This document shows, one piece after another, positions 8,974 through 17,673 of a DNA stretch of 45,604 bases. The notes under the pieces were generated by a model. The model had not been told where the DNA came from. It searched no databases and saw only the letters and a list, made by a program, of their open reading frames with translations. Source of the DNA: Nitrospirales bacterium (GTDB lineage: Bacteria; Nitrospirota; Nitrospiria; Nitrospirales; UBA8639); the NCBI GenBank assembly GCA_007570995.1, contig RKSG01000182.1, forward strand, positions 1-45,604, given 5' to 3'. A program made the translations under genes and the position numbers. The stretch's first letter is position 1, and each line of letters starts with the position of its first letter.

Positions 8974-10275
8974 TCAGGCGTACACACCGGCATGGCACGC
9001 CTGCGTAGACGTGGAACCGGCGCGATGCTCCGGCGCAGACTTGAAAACCAGGCAGGCATTGACGCCGCCAAAACCAAACGCATTAGAAATCGCAGCCGTG
9101 ACAGGAGCCTGACGGGCCTGCCCGGGAATATAATCGAGATCACAGTCCGGATCGGGATGTTCCAAATTGATCGTGGGCGGCAGGATTCCATGATACAGCG
9201 CCAGTGTGGTCACTACGGCCTCGACTCCCCCCGCACCTCCCAGCAGATGGCCCGTCATGGATTTCGTAGAGCTGATGGGAAGGTGATGGGCATAGTCCCC
9301 GAACACGGTCTTGACGGCCCGGGTTTCGATCGTATCCGCCATGGTCGAGGTGGCATGAGCATTGATATATCCAATGGTCTCCGCCGGCACCCCGGCATCA
9401 CGAATCGCCTGTTCCAGACATGCGACCGCTCCGGCCCCATCCTCCGGCGGCGCCGTGATATGAAAGGCATCACTGGTCATGGCATAGCCGACAAGTTCGC
9501 CGTACATTCTGACGCCACGACGTTGAGCATGGTCAAGCTCTTCCAGCACCACGACCCCCGCTCCTTCTCCAATGACAAAGCCATCCCGCTCGCGATCAAA
9601 CGGCCGACTCGCCCGCGCGGCATCATCATTCCGACGGGACAACGCCTTGGCGGCACCGAATCCGGCAAGGGCCAACGGGCAAATCGTCGCCTCGGTCCCG
9701 CCCGCGAGCATCACGTCTGCCTCCCCGCGTTGAATAATCCTGTAGGCATCCCCGATGCAGTGATTCCCGGTGGCACAGGCTGTCACCGCGCACGAGGTCG
9801 GCCCCCTGGCCCCAAACCGTATCGCGACCTGGCCCGAGGCCAGATTCACGATGACCATGGGAATAAAGAACGGGCTGATGCGCCCTGGTCCTCTTCTCTG
9901 GAGCACCTGGTGATACTGCTCAATGCCCGGAAGGCCGCCAATCCCGGCCCCGATATACACCCCGACCCGTTCGGCATTTTCAGGGGTGATATGTAATCCC
10001 GCATCATCCACAGCCTCCTGGCTTGCCGCCAGGGCATAGTGGATGAACGTATCCATTTTTTTGATTTCTTTTTTTTCGATGTAGCGGGCAGGATCGAAGT
10101 CCCGCACCTCACCCGCGATTCTGCTGGGATAGTCCGAGGCATCAAATCGCGTGATCGGGCCAATGCCCGACCTGCCGGCCAGCAACGCCTGCCAAGTGTG
10201 TTCAACACCAACACCCACGGGAGTCACTGCTCCCAGGCCGGTGATCACAACGCGCCGCGGGGAATGCTCACGCAT
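8974..10275 (-). CDS. fabF: 3-oxoacyl-ACP synthase II (KASII)
   Basis: FabF elongates acyl-ACP by decarboxylative condensation with malonyl-ACP. The 433-aa protein shows the Cys-His-His triad: TACATGNHCIG with the nucleophile near residue 165, NAHATSTMADTIE with the first histidine near 306, and KSMTGHLLGGAGG with the lysine and second histidine near 338-343. The N-terminus RRVVITGLGAVTPVG is typical. About 20 residues at the C-terminus (after CLVFKSA) extend beyond the usual end and overlap the longer possible rnc start. It follows acpP by 19 bp. Confidence 0.97.
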   Translation of the reverse strand: MREHSPRRVVITGLGAVTPVGVGVEHTWQALLAGRSGIGPITRFDASDYPSRIAGEVRDFDPARYIEKKEIKKMDTFIHYALAASQEAVDDAGLHITPENAERVGVYIGAGIGGLPGIEQYHQVLQRRGPGRISPFFIPMVIVNLASGQVAIRFGARGPTSCAVTACATGNHCIGDAYRIIQRGEADVMLAGGTEATICPLALAGFGAAKALSRRNDDAARASRPFDRERDGFVIGEGAGVVVLEELDHAQRRGVRMYGELVGYAMTSDAFHITAPPEDGAGAVACLEQAIRDAGVPAETIGYINAHATSTMADTIETRAVKTVFGDYAHHLPISSTKSMTGHLLGGAGGVEAVVTTLALYHGILPPTINLEHPDPDCDLDYIPGQARQAPVTAAISNAFGFGGVNACLVFKSAPEHRAGSTSTQACHAGVYA

Positions 10276-10294
10276 GAGAATCGTTCACCACGGC

Positions 10295-10525
10295 TCAGGT
10301 TTTTTCTTTGATGTACTCAATGGCTTGGGAAACTTTTTGAATCTTTTCCGCATCTTCGTCGGGGATTTCGATATCAAAAGCCTCCTCAAGCGTCATCACC
10401 AACTCCACCGTATCCAATGAGTCGGCCCCCAGGTCCTCGACAAACGATGCTTCGGGCACGACATCTTCCTCTTCCACCCCCAACTGCTCCGCGATGATCT
10501 TTTTAATCCGATCTTCAACAGCCAT
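10295..10525 (-). CDS. acpP: Acyl carrier protein
   Basis: The 76-aa acidic protein carries the phosphopantetheine attachment serine in [13 protein letters not shown] near residue 36 and the characteristic acidic helix ([13 protein letters not shown]). It holds growing acyl chains for the Fab enzymes around it. The ATG at 10525 is preceded by GGGAGGTGAG at suitable spacing and gives the standard [11 protein letters not shown] start; a GTG four codons earlier is less likely. Confidence 0.97.
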   Translation of the reverse strand: MAVEDRIKKIIAEQLGVEEEDVVPEASFVEDLGADSLDTVELVMTLEEAFDIEIPDEDAEKIQKVSQAIEYIKEKT

Positions 10526-10577
10526 TGACCTTCTCACCTCCCGTTAAATAAGCCTGTCGTACTGCGCATCGTTCGCA

Positions 10578-11318
10578 TTACGCCATATACATCCCACCAT
10601 TCACATGCAACACCTGGCCCGTGATATATCCCGCAGCGTCAGACGCCAGAAACCGAACAGCCCCGGCCACGTCAGCGGGTTGGCCGAACCGACCAAGCGG
10701 GATCTGTCGCGCCAGTGCATCCCTGGCGTCCTGGCTCAACGCCCGGGTCATCGCCGTATCAACAAAACCCGGCGCCACGGCATTCACGGTAATCTTCCGG
10801 CTTGCATATTCCCGCGCGACGGATTTGGTCAAGCCAATGACCGCCGCTTTGGACGCCGCATAGTTCGCCTGTCCCGCGTTCCCTGTGGTCCCCACGACAG
10901 ATGCCATATTGATAATCCGGCCATACCGCTGTCTGGCCATCGGGCCCAGCACAGCTTTCATGCAATAAAACGTCCCCGTGAGATTGACCTGGAGCACGGC
11001 GTTCCAGTCATCTTCCTTCATACGCATAATCAATCCGTCACGGGTAATGCCCGCATTATTGACCAGCACATCCACGCGCCCCCATTCCTTGAACACGCGA
11101 TCCACCATACCCGTGACGGCGTCCCACTGCCCCACGTTGGCAGAGACCGCCAGCCCCTGGCGACGATGTCGTGTCACCAACTGCACGGTGTCCCGGCACT
11201 GTTCTGCATCAAGGTCAACCACGGCGACGTCCGCCCCCGCCTCTGCCAGACACTCGGCAACAGCCTGACCGATGCCCTGAGCCGCCCCGGTCACCACGGC
11301 TTTTTTCCCTTCCAGCAT
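10578..11318 (-). CDS. fabG: 3-oxoacyl-ACP reductase
   Basis: FabG reduces beta-ketoacyl-ACP with NADPH. The 246-aa short-chain dehydrogenase has the TGAAQGIG cofactor loop at residues 11-18, NNAG near 87-90, and the catalytic Y-x3-K in YAASKAAVIGL near residue 153. VNAVAPGFVDTAMT and the C-terminal GQVLHVNGGMYM match FabG rather than general SDR proteins. It sits between fabD and acpP, 33 bp after fabD. Confidence 0.96.
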   Translation of the reverse strand: MLEGKKAVVTGAAQGIGQAVAECLAEAGADVAVVDLDAEQCRDTVQLVTRHRRQGLAVSANVGQWDAVTGMVDRVFKEWGRVDVLVNNAGITRDGLIMRMKEDDWNAVLQVNLTGTFYCMKAVLGPMARQRYGRIINMASVVGTTGNAGQANYAASKAAVIGLTKSVAREYASRKITVNAVAPGFVDTAMTRALSQDARDALARQIPLGRFGQPADVAGAVRFLASDAAGYITGQVLHVNGGMYMA

Positions 11319-11351
11319 GATCCCTCGCTCTGTGTGTGGAGGAGTTGCCTG

Positions 11352-12293
11352 TTAACCACAACGACGTATATTCGTCAAGGTCTGTTCCAACGAGCCCGGA
11401 TCGTGGATATTCAGCAATGTCGCCTCCGGCACGATCCGTTTGGCGAGTCCCGTCAAGACCGTTCCCGGGCCAATTTCAATAAACGTTCGAATGCCCATGT
11501 CCCACATCGCGCGCATGCTGTGCTCCCACAACACGGAGGCGGGCAACTGACGGATCAGCGAACGTCGAACGTCCTCCGCCCGCACCAGCGGCCGGGCATC
11601 CACGTTCGCCAGGAGCGGGACGGTCAAATCGGCAAGCGGCACCGCCTGCACGTGAGCAGCCAGACGGTCCGCCGCGGGCTGCATCAACGACGAGTGGACC
11701 GGCACGCTGACGGGTAAGAGAATGGCACGGCGGCACCCTCTGGCTTTGGCCAGGCTCATCGCACGCTCAACGGCGGCACGTTCGCCCGCAATCACCACCT
11801 GCCCCGGAGCGTTATAATTGGCCGGTGCAACCACGCCCTCTGACCGTGCCTCCCGGCAGACATCCTCCACCACCTCCCCCGCCAACCCGAGGATCGCCAC
11901 GACGCGCCCGCTCCCGGACGGGACCGCTTCCGCCATGTACCTGGCCCGTGCCTGCACCAACGCCACCGCGTCGGCAAACGACAGCCCGCCGGCCGCGACG
12001 ATGGCGGCATATTCCCCCACACTGTGACCAGCGACCACCGACGGCCGGATGTTCGTGTCTAACGCCCGCCACGCGATGAGACTCGTCACCAGCAACGCCG
12101 GTTGCGTGTATTCCGTTTGATTAAGTCGTTCCGCCGGTCCGTCACAACAGATGCGATGCAGATCATACCCCAGTATCGCGCTGGCTTCTTCGAACAACGT
12201 CATCAGATCGGGGCGCGTGTCACACCACGCCCGCCCCATCCCGACGACCTGCGAGCCTTGACCAGGAAACAGGAACGCAACGGGAGCAGACAT
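11352..12293 (-). CDS. fabD: Malonyl-CoA:ACP transacylase
   Basis: FabD loads malonyl groups onto ACP. The 313-aa protein begins AFLFPGQGSQVVGMG, has the nucleophile serine in AGHSVGEYAA near residue 92, the arginine region VQARARYMAEAV near 116, and the catalytic histidine in VPVHSSLMQPAAD near 200. The length matches the family. It is flanked by the FabL-like reductase gene upstream and fabG downstream, as part of the fatty-acid operon. Confidence 0.96.
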   Translation of the reverse strand: MSAPVAFLFPGQGSQVVGMGRAWCDTRPDLMTLFEEASAILGYDLHRICCDGPAERLNQTEYTQPALLVTSLIAWRALDTNIRPSVVAGHSVGEYAAIVAAGGLSFADAVALVQARARYMAEAVPSGSGRVVAILGLAGEVVEDVCREARSEGVVAPANYNAPGQVVIAGERAAVERAMSLAKARGCRRAILLPVSVPVHSSLMQPAADRLAAHVQAVPLADLTVPLLANVDARPLVRAEDVRRSLIRQLPASVLWEHSMRAMWDMGIRTFIEIGPGTVLTGLAKRIVPEATLLNIHDPGSLEQTLTNIRRCG

Positions 12294-12372
12294 AGGCTAC
12301 AGGATACATGTCCGGGAGACGAACGTCCGCGGGGACACAGGCATGTGCACAGACACCGGTGGCACGTGCTGG

Positions 12373-13188
12373 TTAGTCAACGATAAACTCTCCACCATCA
12401 ACATATAACACGTTGCCCGTCAACCAATGCGTCTTCGGATGGCTCAGCAACCCGATGACGTCGGCGACGTCTTTGGGCGTGGTGAGTCGCCCCGATGGAT
12501 TCTTCCGTTGTGCCATGTCAATCATGGTATCGGATCCTGGTATTTTCCGTAAGGCAGGGGTATCGGTGACACCTGCCATAATCGCGTTCGCGGTAATCCC
12601 CATGGGTGCCAGTTCCAGAGTGAGTTGACGAATATGGGATTCCAGTGCCGCCTTCGCTGCAGACACCGCGCCATATGTGGCCCACACCCGAGCGCCTCCG
12701 GCGCTGGTCATCGCAAAAATTCGTCCACCGCGGCCCATCAGTCCCTCGGCGTATAACGCCTGCACCCAGTAGACCAGACTATTTGCCATGACGTCGAGAG
12801 TCATTTCCATCTGCGATTGACTCACGGCGTCGCCGGGTTTGTCGGTCATGAACCGTTTCAGCGTACCAAACGCCAGGGAATGGAACAGGACGCGCACCGT
12901 TCCGGAGGAGCCTGCCGTGCGGCATTTCGCCCGGATTGCCTCAATGACCGCTCGTCGTTTCTCTGCATCGGCGGCATTGACGTTATAAAAGAGTGCCTCG
13001 CGGCCAATCGCGCGAATAGCGCCCTGAATACGTTCCGCATTCGGAAGTGTGGATTTTCGGTCCAGATGCACGCCCACAATATTCATGCCACAGGCCGCCA
13101 ATTCCAAGGCGACGGCCTCACCGAAGCCGCTTGAGGCGCCCAGAATGACCGCCCATTCTCCTTCCAGTGGTTGATCATCCGTTGCCAT
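12373..13188 (-). CDS. FabL-like enoyl-ACP reductase (SDR family)
   Basis: This 271-aa short-chain dehydrogenase lies in a fab operon where an enoyl-ACP reductase is otherwise missing. Its active-site spacing is Y-x6-K (YGAVSAAKAALE near residues 168-175), the mark of enoyl-ACP reductases such as FabI and FabL, not the Y-x3-K of ordinary SDRs. The nucleotide loop GASSGFGEA is closer to FabL (GSSRGVG) than to FabI (GVANxxSI). The C-terminus (NPSGRLTTPKDVADVIGLLS...VLYVDGGEF) also resembles FabL. I infer NAD(P)H-dependent reduction of trans-2-enoyl-ACP, the last step of each elongation cycle. AAGGATG precedes ATG 13188. Enoyl-reductase role likely; the FabL versus FabI label is less certain. 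Confidence 0.78.
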   Translation of the reverse strand: MATDDQPLEGEWAVILGASSGFGEAVALELAACGMNIVGVHLDRKSTLPNAERIQGAIRAIGREALFYNVNAADAEKRRAVIEAIRAKCRTAGSSGTVRVLFHSLAFGTLKRFMTDKPGDAVSQSQMEMTLDVMANSLVYWVQALYAEGLMGRGGRIFAMTSAGGARVWATYGAVSAAKAALESHIRQLTLELAPMGITANAIMAGVTDTPALRKIPGSDTMIDMAQRKNPSGRLTTPKDVADVIGLLSHPKTHWLTGNVLYVDGGEFIVD

Positions 13189-13258
13189 GTTTCATCCTTT
13201 CTGTATCAGCATGCGTCCTGTCTGCGTTCTGTGATGCAGGCACCCGGCATCCTGGCGG

Positions 13259-13897
13259 TCACGACCCTTTCAGCATGCCGTAGATTTCCTTGATTGCCTT
13301 AATAATATCTTCAGATGATCGAGCGCCGCGGCCGCGATCTGCAGGATGCTTCATCCCCACCACGTATTGGCCAGGGCGTCTTTCATACCACAGCAGCTTT
13401 GCATGGGATGTTTCCTTTTCAGGAATGTATTCATGTCCCATCACATATCGAAAAATTTGAAAGGTACCTCCGCAAATGGTCAGGTCAGGGGCATAGATCT
13501 CAAATTGCCGATTGATAAATCTACTGTCTCGCATCGCAATCAGTGCCAACCGCTCCATATTTGTTGTGGAATGCCCCCCTGTCTTGTCAAGATTGAAAGC
13601 GCAAATGCTCGGGGGCATCTTGTCAAACTTCCGCCGCTCTTGCTCGGGTAAGTCCATTTCGCATATCCCATGCTGTATCCTGGCAACCTTCCACCATCCC
13701 GGCCCATACGGTTCCTTCAGCCCATCCCGAAGATCCCCGGGCTCGTCGGTTTGTCGGGTAGATTCCTTCAGAACAAAGACGGTTTTCCGCTTGGAGGCCA
13801 GATATGCCTCTTCGCAAGCGACGCCATCCCGAACAAAAGGCTTTCTAACCTTTTGCCACTCGTCAAACAGCTCATTTTCCTGCTCAGCTATGTTCAT
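13259..13897 (-). CDS. Unknown protein inserted in the fab operon, possibly uracil-DNA-glycosylase-like
   Basis: A 212-aa product starting at ATG 13897, which has a strong GGGAGGGG ribosome site; the frame is open 27 codons further upstream without support. Its order of segments, KTVFVLKES near residue 40, CAFNLDKTGG near 100, PDLTICGGTFQIF near 140 and VGMKHPADRGRG near 185, resembles the layout of uracil-DNA-glycosylase-fold proteins (N-terminal strand loop and a late HPxxR segment), but I cannot show homology. The gene is visibly richer in A+T than its neighbours and splits fabH from the enoyl reductase, so it looks like an acquired insertion. Function unknown. Confidence 0.6.
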   Translation of the reverse strand: MNIAEQENELFDEWQKVRKPFVRDGVACEEAYLASKRKTVFVLKESTRQTDEPGDLRDGLKEPYGPGWWKVARIQHGICEMDLPEQERRKFDKMPPSICAFNLDKTGGHSTTNMERLALIAMRDSRFINRQFEIYAPDLTICGGTFQIFRYVMGHEYIPEKETSHAKLLWYERRPGQYVVGMKHPADRGRGARSSEDIIKAIKEIYGMLKGS

Positions 13898-13950
13898 TTC
13901 CCATCCCCTCCCTGCATTTGTAAAGACAGCCAGTGCTTGCCAACAACATC

Positions 13951-14925
13951 CTACCATCGTATCACGCCGGAGGCCCAAGTAAGCCCGGCCCCAAACGCTG
14001 CCATGACCACCACCTGCCCAGGTTGGACGGCCCCGTTTCTCACGGCCTCATCCAACGCCAGCGGGATGGAAGCCGCAGAGGTATTGCCAAAACGATCCAC
14101 GTTGATCACGACCCGTTCGGGTGGCAACCCGATCCGTTGCCCCACAGCCCTTAAAATCCTGATATTGGCCTGGTGGGGCACCAGCCAGTCAATATCGTCA
14201 ATCCCGAACCCGTGATCCGCGACCGCTTCCCGTATGGCCTCCTCCATGGTTTTGACGGCAATTTTGAACGTTTCATTCCCCCGCATTTTGACACATTGTA
14301 ACCGTTCGGCTACCACGTGCTCCGAAGGGGGCAGGCTGGAGCCGCCGCCCGGCACGTGAATCAAATCGGACAATCGCCCGTCCGCGTGCAAATGCGTGGA
14401 CAGAATGCCGCACTCGGCTTCCGTGGAACCGACCACGACAGCCCCCGCGCCATCCCCAAAGAGCACGCACGTATTGCGATCCGTCCAATCCATGACGGTG
14501 GACATCACCTCCGACCCGATCACCAACACATAGCGATATCCCGTGCACACAAAGGCATCCGCCACGGACAGCGCATAGATAAAGCCGCAACAGGCCGCGG
14601 ATACGTCACAGGCCGCAGCCTTCGCAGCCCCCAGGCCATGTTGAACAACGGACGCCGTCGGAGGAAGGGGGACATCTCCCGTGCAGGTGGCCACGAGAAT
14701 CAGATCAAGCTCGGAGGACTGAATGTTCGCAGCGGCCAACGCGCGCCGCGCGGCACGAATGCCCAGATCCGAACAGGCCTCGCCCGGGGCCACCACGCGA
14801 CGCTGGCGAATGCCTGTGCGTTCCACAATCCAGGCATCGGACGTCGCCACCATCCTTTCGAGGTCGGCATTGGTCAAGACCCGCTGCGGAGCACAGGAAC
14901 CCGTCCCGAGTATCCGACTTCTCAT
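13951..14925 (-). CDS. fabH: 3-oxoacyl-ACP synthase III (KASIII)
   Basis: FabH starts fatty-acid synthesis by condensing an acyl-CoA primer with malonyl-ACP. The 324-aa protein shows the triad Cys (SAACCGFIYAL near residue 112), His (VPHQANIRI near 246) and Asn (NVDRFGNTSAASIP near 276). The double cysteine in the nucleophile motif is a small variation. The C-terminal GAGLTWASGVIRW is typical. Its ATG directly abuts the plsX stop codon with no gap, implying coupled translation. Confidence 0.97.
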   Translation of the reverse strand: MRSRILGTGSCAPQRVLTNADLERMVATSDAWIVERTGIRQRRVVAPGEACSDLGIRAARRALAAANIQSSELDLILVATCTGDVPLPPTASVVQHGLGAAKAAACDVSAACCGFIYALSVADAFVCTGYRYVLVIGSEVMSTVMDWTDRNTCVLFGDGAGAVVVGSTEAECGILSTHLHADGRLSDLIHVPGGGSSLPPSEHVVAERLQCVKMRGNETFKIAVKTMEEAIREAVADHGFGIDDIDWLVPHQANIRILRAVGQRIGLPPERVVINVDRFGNTSAASIPLALDEAVRNGAVQPGQVVVMAAFGAGLTWASGVIRW

Positions 14926-15954
14926 TCACAGGCCATGCGAGGCCCCACCTGCAGCGGGCTGGGTCAGACTCTCGGCAATATCACGCTGGATCAGGTCAAT
15001 CAGCCGGCCTTTGGCCAACGCTTCCGCCCGACCGATCGCATTTTTAATGGCCTTCGTCGACGATCGGCCATGACAGATCATGCAGATGCCATTCACGCCC
15101 AGGAGCGGGGCACCGCCGAATTCGGCGTAATCCGTTCGCCGCTTCAGTCGCATCAGTGGCCCGGCCAGGACCACCAGCGACACGCGCCCCAGGGCAGAAC
15201 GCATCACTTCGCTCATGAGTATTTTTTTCATGGTCTCCACCAGACCTTCGGAGATCTTCAGCGACACGTTGCCAAGAAAGCCGTCACACACGATCACATC
15301 GGCCGTTCCACTGTACACGTCCCGACCTTCGACATTTCCCATAAAATTCAAGGCACTGGCTTTGATCAGATGGAAGGCTTCCTTAGTGACCTCGTTGCCT
15401 TTGGTGGCTTCCTCGCCAATACTGAGTAACCCCACACGAGGACTCTGCAGATTCAGCAGGTGCCTGGCATATTCATGGCCCATAATGGCGAACTGATAGA
15501 GTTGCCGGGCGGAACAGTCCACCGTGGCTCCGACGTCCAGCAGAATGGCCGTCCCCCGTAAGGTCGGCAGGGTGGCAGCAATGGCCGGTCGCTCAACCCC
15601 CTTGATGGTGCCAAGCAGAAAAAACGCCGAGACCATCGTCGCGCCCGTATTGCCGGCACTCACCACAGCCTGCGCCTTCCCGGTTTTGACCAGACTGGTC
15701 GCGACCCATATTGAAGAATTGCGTTTTTTCCTGGCGACGTGAGCGGGCGATTCATGCATGCCCATTGTTTGAGAGGCATGATGGACGGTCAACCGGGGGT
15801 CCGTGCACTGCACCCGCTCCAACTCCGCCCGGAGACGGTCTTCCTGACCCACGAGGATCAATTCGACATCAAACTCTTTGAGAGCCTGTATCGCGCCCCC
15901 GACGACAGGGGCCACGCCGTGATCCCCGCCCATGGCATCGACAGCAATTCTCAT
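14926..15954 (-). CDS. plsX: Phosphate acyltransferase
   Basis: PlsX converts acyl-ACP to acyl-phosphate, the donor for the first acylation of glycerol-3-phosphate, linking fatty-acid and phospholipid synthesis. The 342-aa product begins MRIAVDAMGGDHG and contains VSAGNTGA near residue 100, DVGAT near 140 and DGFLGNV. The frame is open upstream to 16191, but that stretch overlaps rpmF and shows no PlsX similarity; the ATG at 15954 has GGAGGG upstream and the canonical N-terminus. The rpmF-plsX-fabH order is widely conserved. Confidence 0.96.
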   Translation of the reverse strand: MRIAVDAMGGDHGVAPVVGGAIQALKEFDVELILVGQEDRLRAELERVQCTDPRLTVHHASQTMGMHESPAHVARKKRNSSIWVATSLVKTGKAQAVVSAGNTGATMVSAFFLLGTIKGVERPAIAATLPTLRGTAILLDVGATVDCSARQLYQFAIMGHEYARHLLNLQSPRVGLLSIGEEATKGNEVTKEAFHLIKASALNFMGNVEGRDVYSGTADVIVCDGFLGNVSLKISEGLVETMKKILMSEVMRSALGRVSLVVLAGPLMRLKRRTDYAEFGGAPLLGVNGICMICHGRSSTKAIKNAIGRAEALAKGRLIDLIQRDIAESLTQPAAGGASHGL

Positions 15955-15994
15955 GCAAACCGCAAACCCTCCGCGGGGAGGATGGAGGATGGGG

Positions 15995-16177
15995 TCAGCC
16001 CTGGTCCATGGCGATGATCGCCACCCGCTTGTAGTAACCGCACGACAGGCAGGTCCGATGGGGCAACATGCGTTCGTGACACTGGGGGCAAATGGAAAAA
16101 CTCGGCACGTGCAGTTTTTGATGGGTGCGACGTTGATCCCGTCTTGCTTTGGAATGTCGATGTTTGGGATTGGGCAT
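15995..16177 (-). CDS. rpmF: 50S ribosomal protein L32
   Basis: The 60-aa basic protein starts MPNPKHRHSKARRDQRR and has the zinc-ribbon pair CPQCHERMLPHRTCLSCG that is typical of bL32. The ATG at 16177 has a GAGGAGA site 6 bases upstream; the frame is open further upstream but without similarity. It lies just ahead of plsX. In many bacteria the yceD gene is immediately upstream; here a glycosyltransferase and a small ORF come between. Confidence 0.95.
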   Translation of the reverse strand: MPNPKHRHSKARRDQRRTHQKLHVPSFSICPQCHERMLPHRTCLSCGYYKRVAIIAMDQG

Positions 16178-16230
16178 TGTGTTCTCCTCACGTTCAGGAA
16201 ACAACCGACGACAGAGTGCGATGACCGGCA

Positions 16231-16338
16231 TCAGGAAACTGAAGGGGCCCGCGAGGGTGCAAACAAGCCTTGCACAACCCCGCACGGCAACATCCCGTTG
16301 ACCTCTTCGTGGAGCCTGCGCAACAGATTCACTCTCAT
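16231..16338 (-). CDS. Possible 35-aa small ORF
   Basis: Between the glycosyltransferase gene and rpmF an ATG at 16338 is preceded by GAGGGGAAC, an excellent ribosome binding site, and opens a 35-codon frame (MRVNLLRRLHEEVNGMLP...). It begins 18 bp downstream of the glycosyltransferase stop. The product is amphipathic and basic at the start. No family is recognised. It could be a real small protein, a leader peptide for rpmF, or the remains of a gene that once filled this spacer. Confidence 0.3.
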   Translation of the reverse strand: MRVNLLRRLHEEVNGMLPCGVVQGLFAPSRAPSVS

Positions 16339-16356
16339 GTTCCCCTCACGACCGCG

Positions 16357-17292
16357 TCACACCCTCTTTTCAATGATGTATCGGGGACGGGCCTTTGTTT
16401 CCATGTAGACCTTTGCCAGGTATTCCCCCACCACGCCGATGCTCAGAAGTTGGACTCCGCTCAGGAGAGAGAGCGGCACCACGGTGGAAGCCCAGCCAGG
16501 CACGGCGGTATCACTGAATACAGCCAGCAGGGCCCACATGCAGAACGCAGAACTCAACAGGGAAATAAGAAGACCTAACGTCGTGATAAGGCGTAGCGGG
16601 AAAACAGAAAATGAGGTCAAGCCATCAATGGCCAAGCGAAACAACTGTCGCATATTGTAGGCAGAATGGCCAGCATAGCGACTAGCCCTGTCATAATAGA
16701 CACACGTGGAGGGAAAACCCAGCAAGGGCACTATCCCCCGCAAAAACAGGTTGATTTCCTTGAAATCCCGCAGATGCTCTAGAGCCAGGCGGCTTAACAG
16801 CCGGTAATCGGCATGGTTATAAATGATTTTCTCCTTGCCTGTCAGCCACGCCATCAGACGGTAAAAGCACAAGGCAGACCAACGTTTGAAAAAGCTGTCA
16901 GTCTCGCGCTTGTTCCGGACTCCGTACACGACATCGTGGCCATCACGGCAGGCATCCAGCATCTTCTCTATAGCACCGAGGTCGTCCTGCAGATCCGCAT
17001 CCACACTGATGAGGGCATCGCCGCCAACGTTCAGCAAACCAGCCAGCGTTGCCTGCTGCTGTCCGAAATTCCGCGACAGCTTAATGCCGCACACAGCCTG
17101 ATGCTGACGGCTGAAGTCCTCAATCAGAGCCCATGTTCGATCCCTGCTGCCATCGTCGACAAAGTAGATGCGGCTCTCGTGGCTGATTTTCCCTTTGCTC
17201 TGTAATGCCCCCAGTGTTTCGACCAATCTCCGCACCGTCTCCGGCAACACAGCCTCTTCATTAAAGCAGGGAACAACGATACTGAGTTCCAT
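16357..17292 (-). CDS. Family 2 glycosyltransferase with two C-terminal membrane segments (GtrB/DPM-like)
   Basis: The 311-aa protein begins MELSIVVPCFNEE, the GT-A nucleotide-sugar fold, with VDDGSRDRTW near residue 45, the metal-binding DADLQDD near 95, and QQ-type acceptor residues near 77. Two hydrophobic stretches (LITTLGLLISLLSSAFCMWALLAVF and VVPLSLLSGVQLLSIGVVGEYLA) near the end are those of polyisoprenyl-phosphate glycosyltransferases, which load a sugar on a lipid carrier at the inner membrane for envelope decoration. The gene is less GC-rich than its neighbours and separates yceD from rpmF, so it was probably inserted. I used ATG 17292 with GGTGAGGG upstream; ATG 17304 is possible. 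Confidence 0.85.
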   Translation of the reverse strand: MELSIVVPCFNEEAVLPETVRRLVETLGALQSKGKISHESRIYFVDDGSRDRTWALIEDFSRQHQAVCGIKLSRNFGQQQATLAGLLNVGGDALISVDADLQDDLGAIEKMLDACRDGHDVVYGVRNKRETDSFFKRWSALCFYRLMAWLTGKEKIIYNHADYRLLSRLALEHLRDFKEINLFLRGIVPLLGFPSTCVYYDRASRYAGHSAYNMRQLFRLAIDGLTSFSVFPLRLITTLGLLISLLSSAFCMWALLAVFSDTAVPGWASTVVPLSLLSGVQLLSIGVVGEYLAKVYMETKARPRYIIEKRV

Positions 17293-17673
17293 CACCCTCA
17301 CCATTCCGAGATCAGGCCCCACGCCTGTCCCGTAGAAACGTCAGATTCAATCCCGTTGTCGTACAAGCCCTCCACCTTCAGCGATTGGAACAGCCCGCCA
17401 CTCGCGCGTCGTCACCGCATGACAGGCGGGCTGATGGGGTGACTTCGTCCGTTCTCGACATCGAAGACACATAGAACAAGCCAGGCGTTGCGGTTGTGAT
17501 GCGTCGTACGGCAGGGACCCAGCCTAGACAACAGGTCCGGAACCGTTTTGACGAGATATTCACGAAATGGCACTTCTCAAGGAAGAGAGGCTGGGAACGC
17601 TGGTGCGTGGGTGCCTGGAGGGGTTCTTTCCGCACGTCCAGGAAAAGATGGTCGACCGCGTGCCATGCACGTG
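17293..17673. other. 380-bp spacer with no convincing gene
   Basis: This stretch between the glycosyltransferase start and the yceD stop has open frames on both strands, but none with a family signature, a ribosome site or codon use like its neighbours; the longest overlaps yceD in another frame. I see no clear promoter, terminator or copy of the dispersed repeat. It probably holds the glycosyltransferase promoter and debris from the insertion. Confidence 0.4.
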
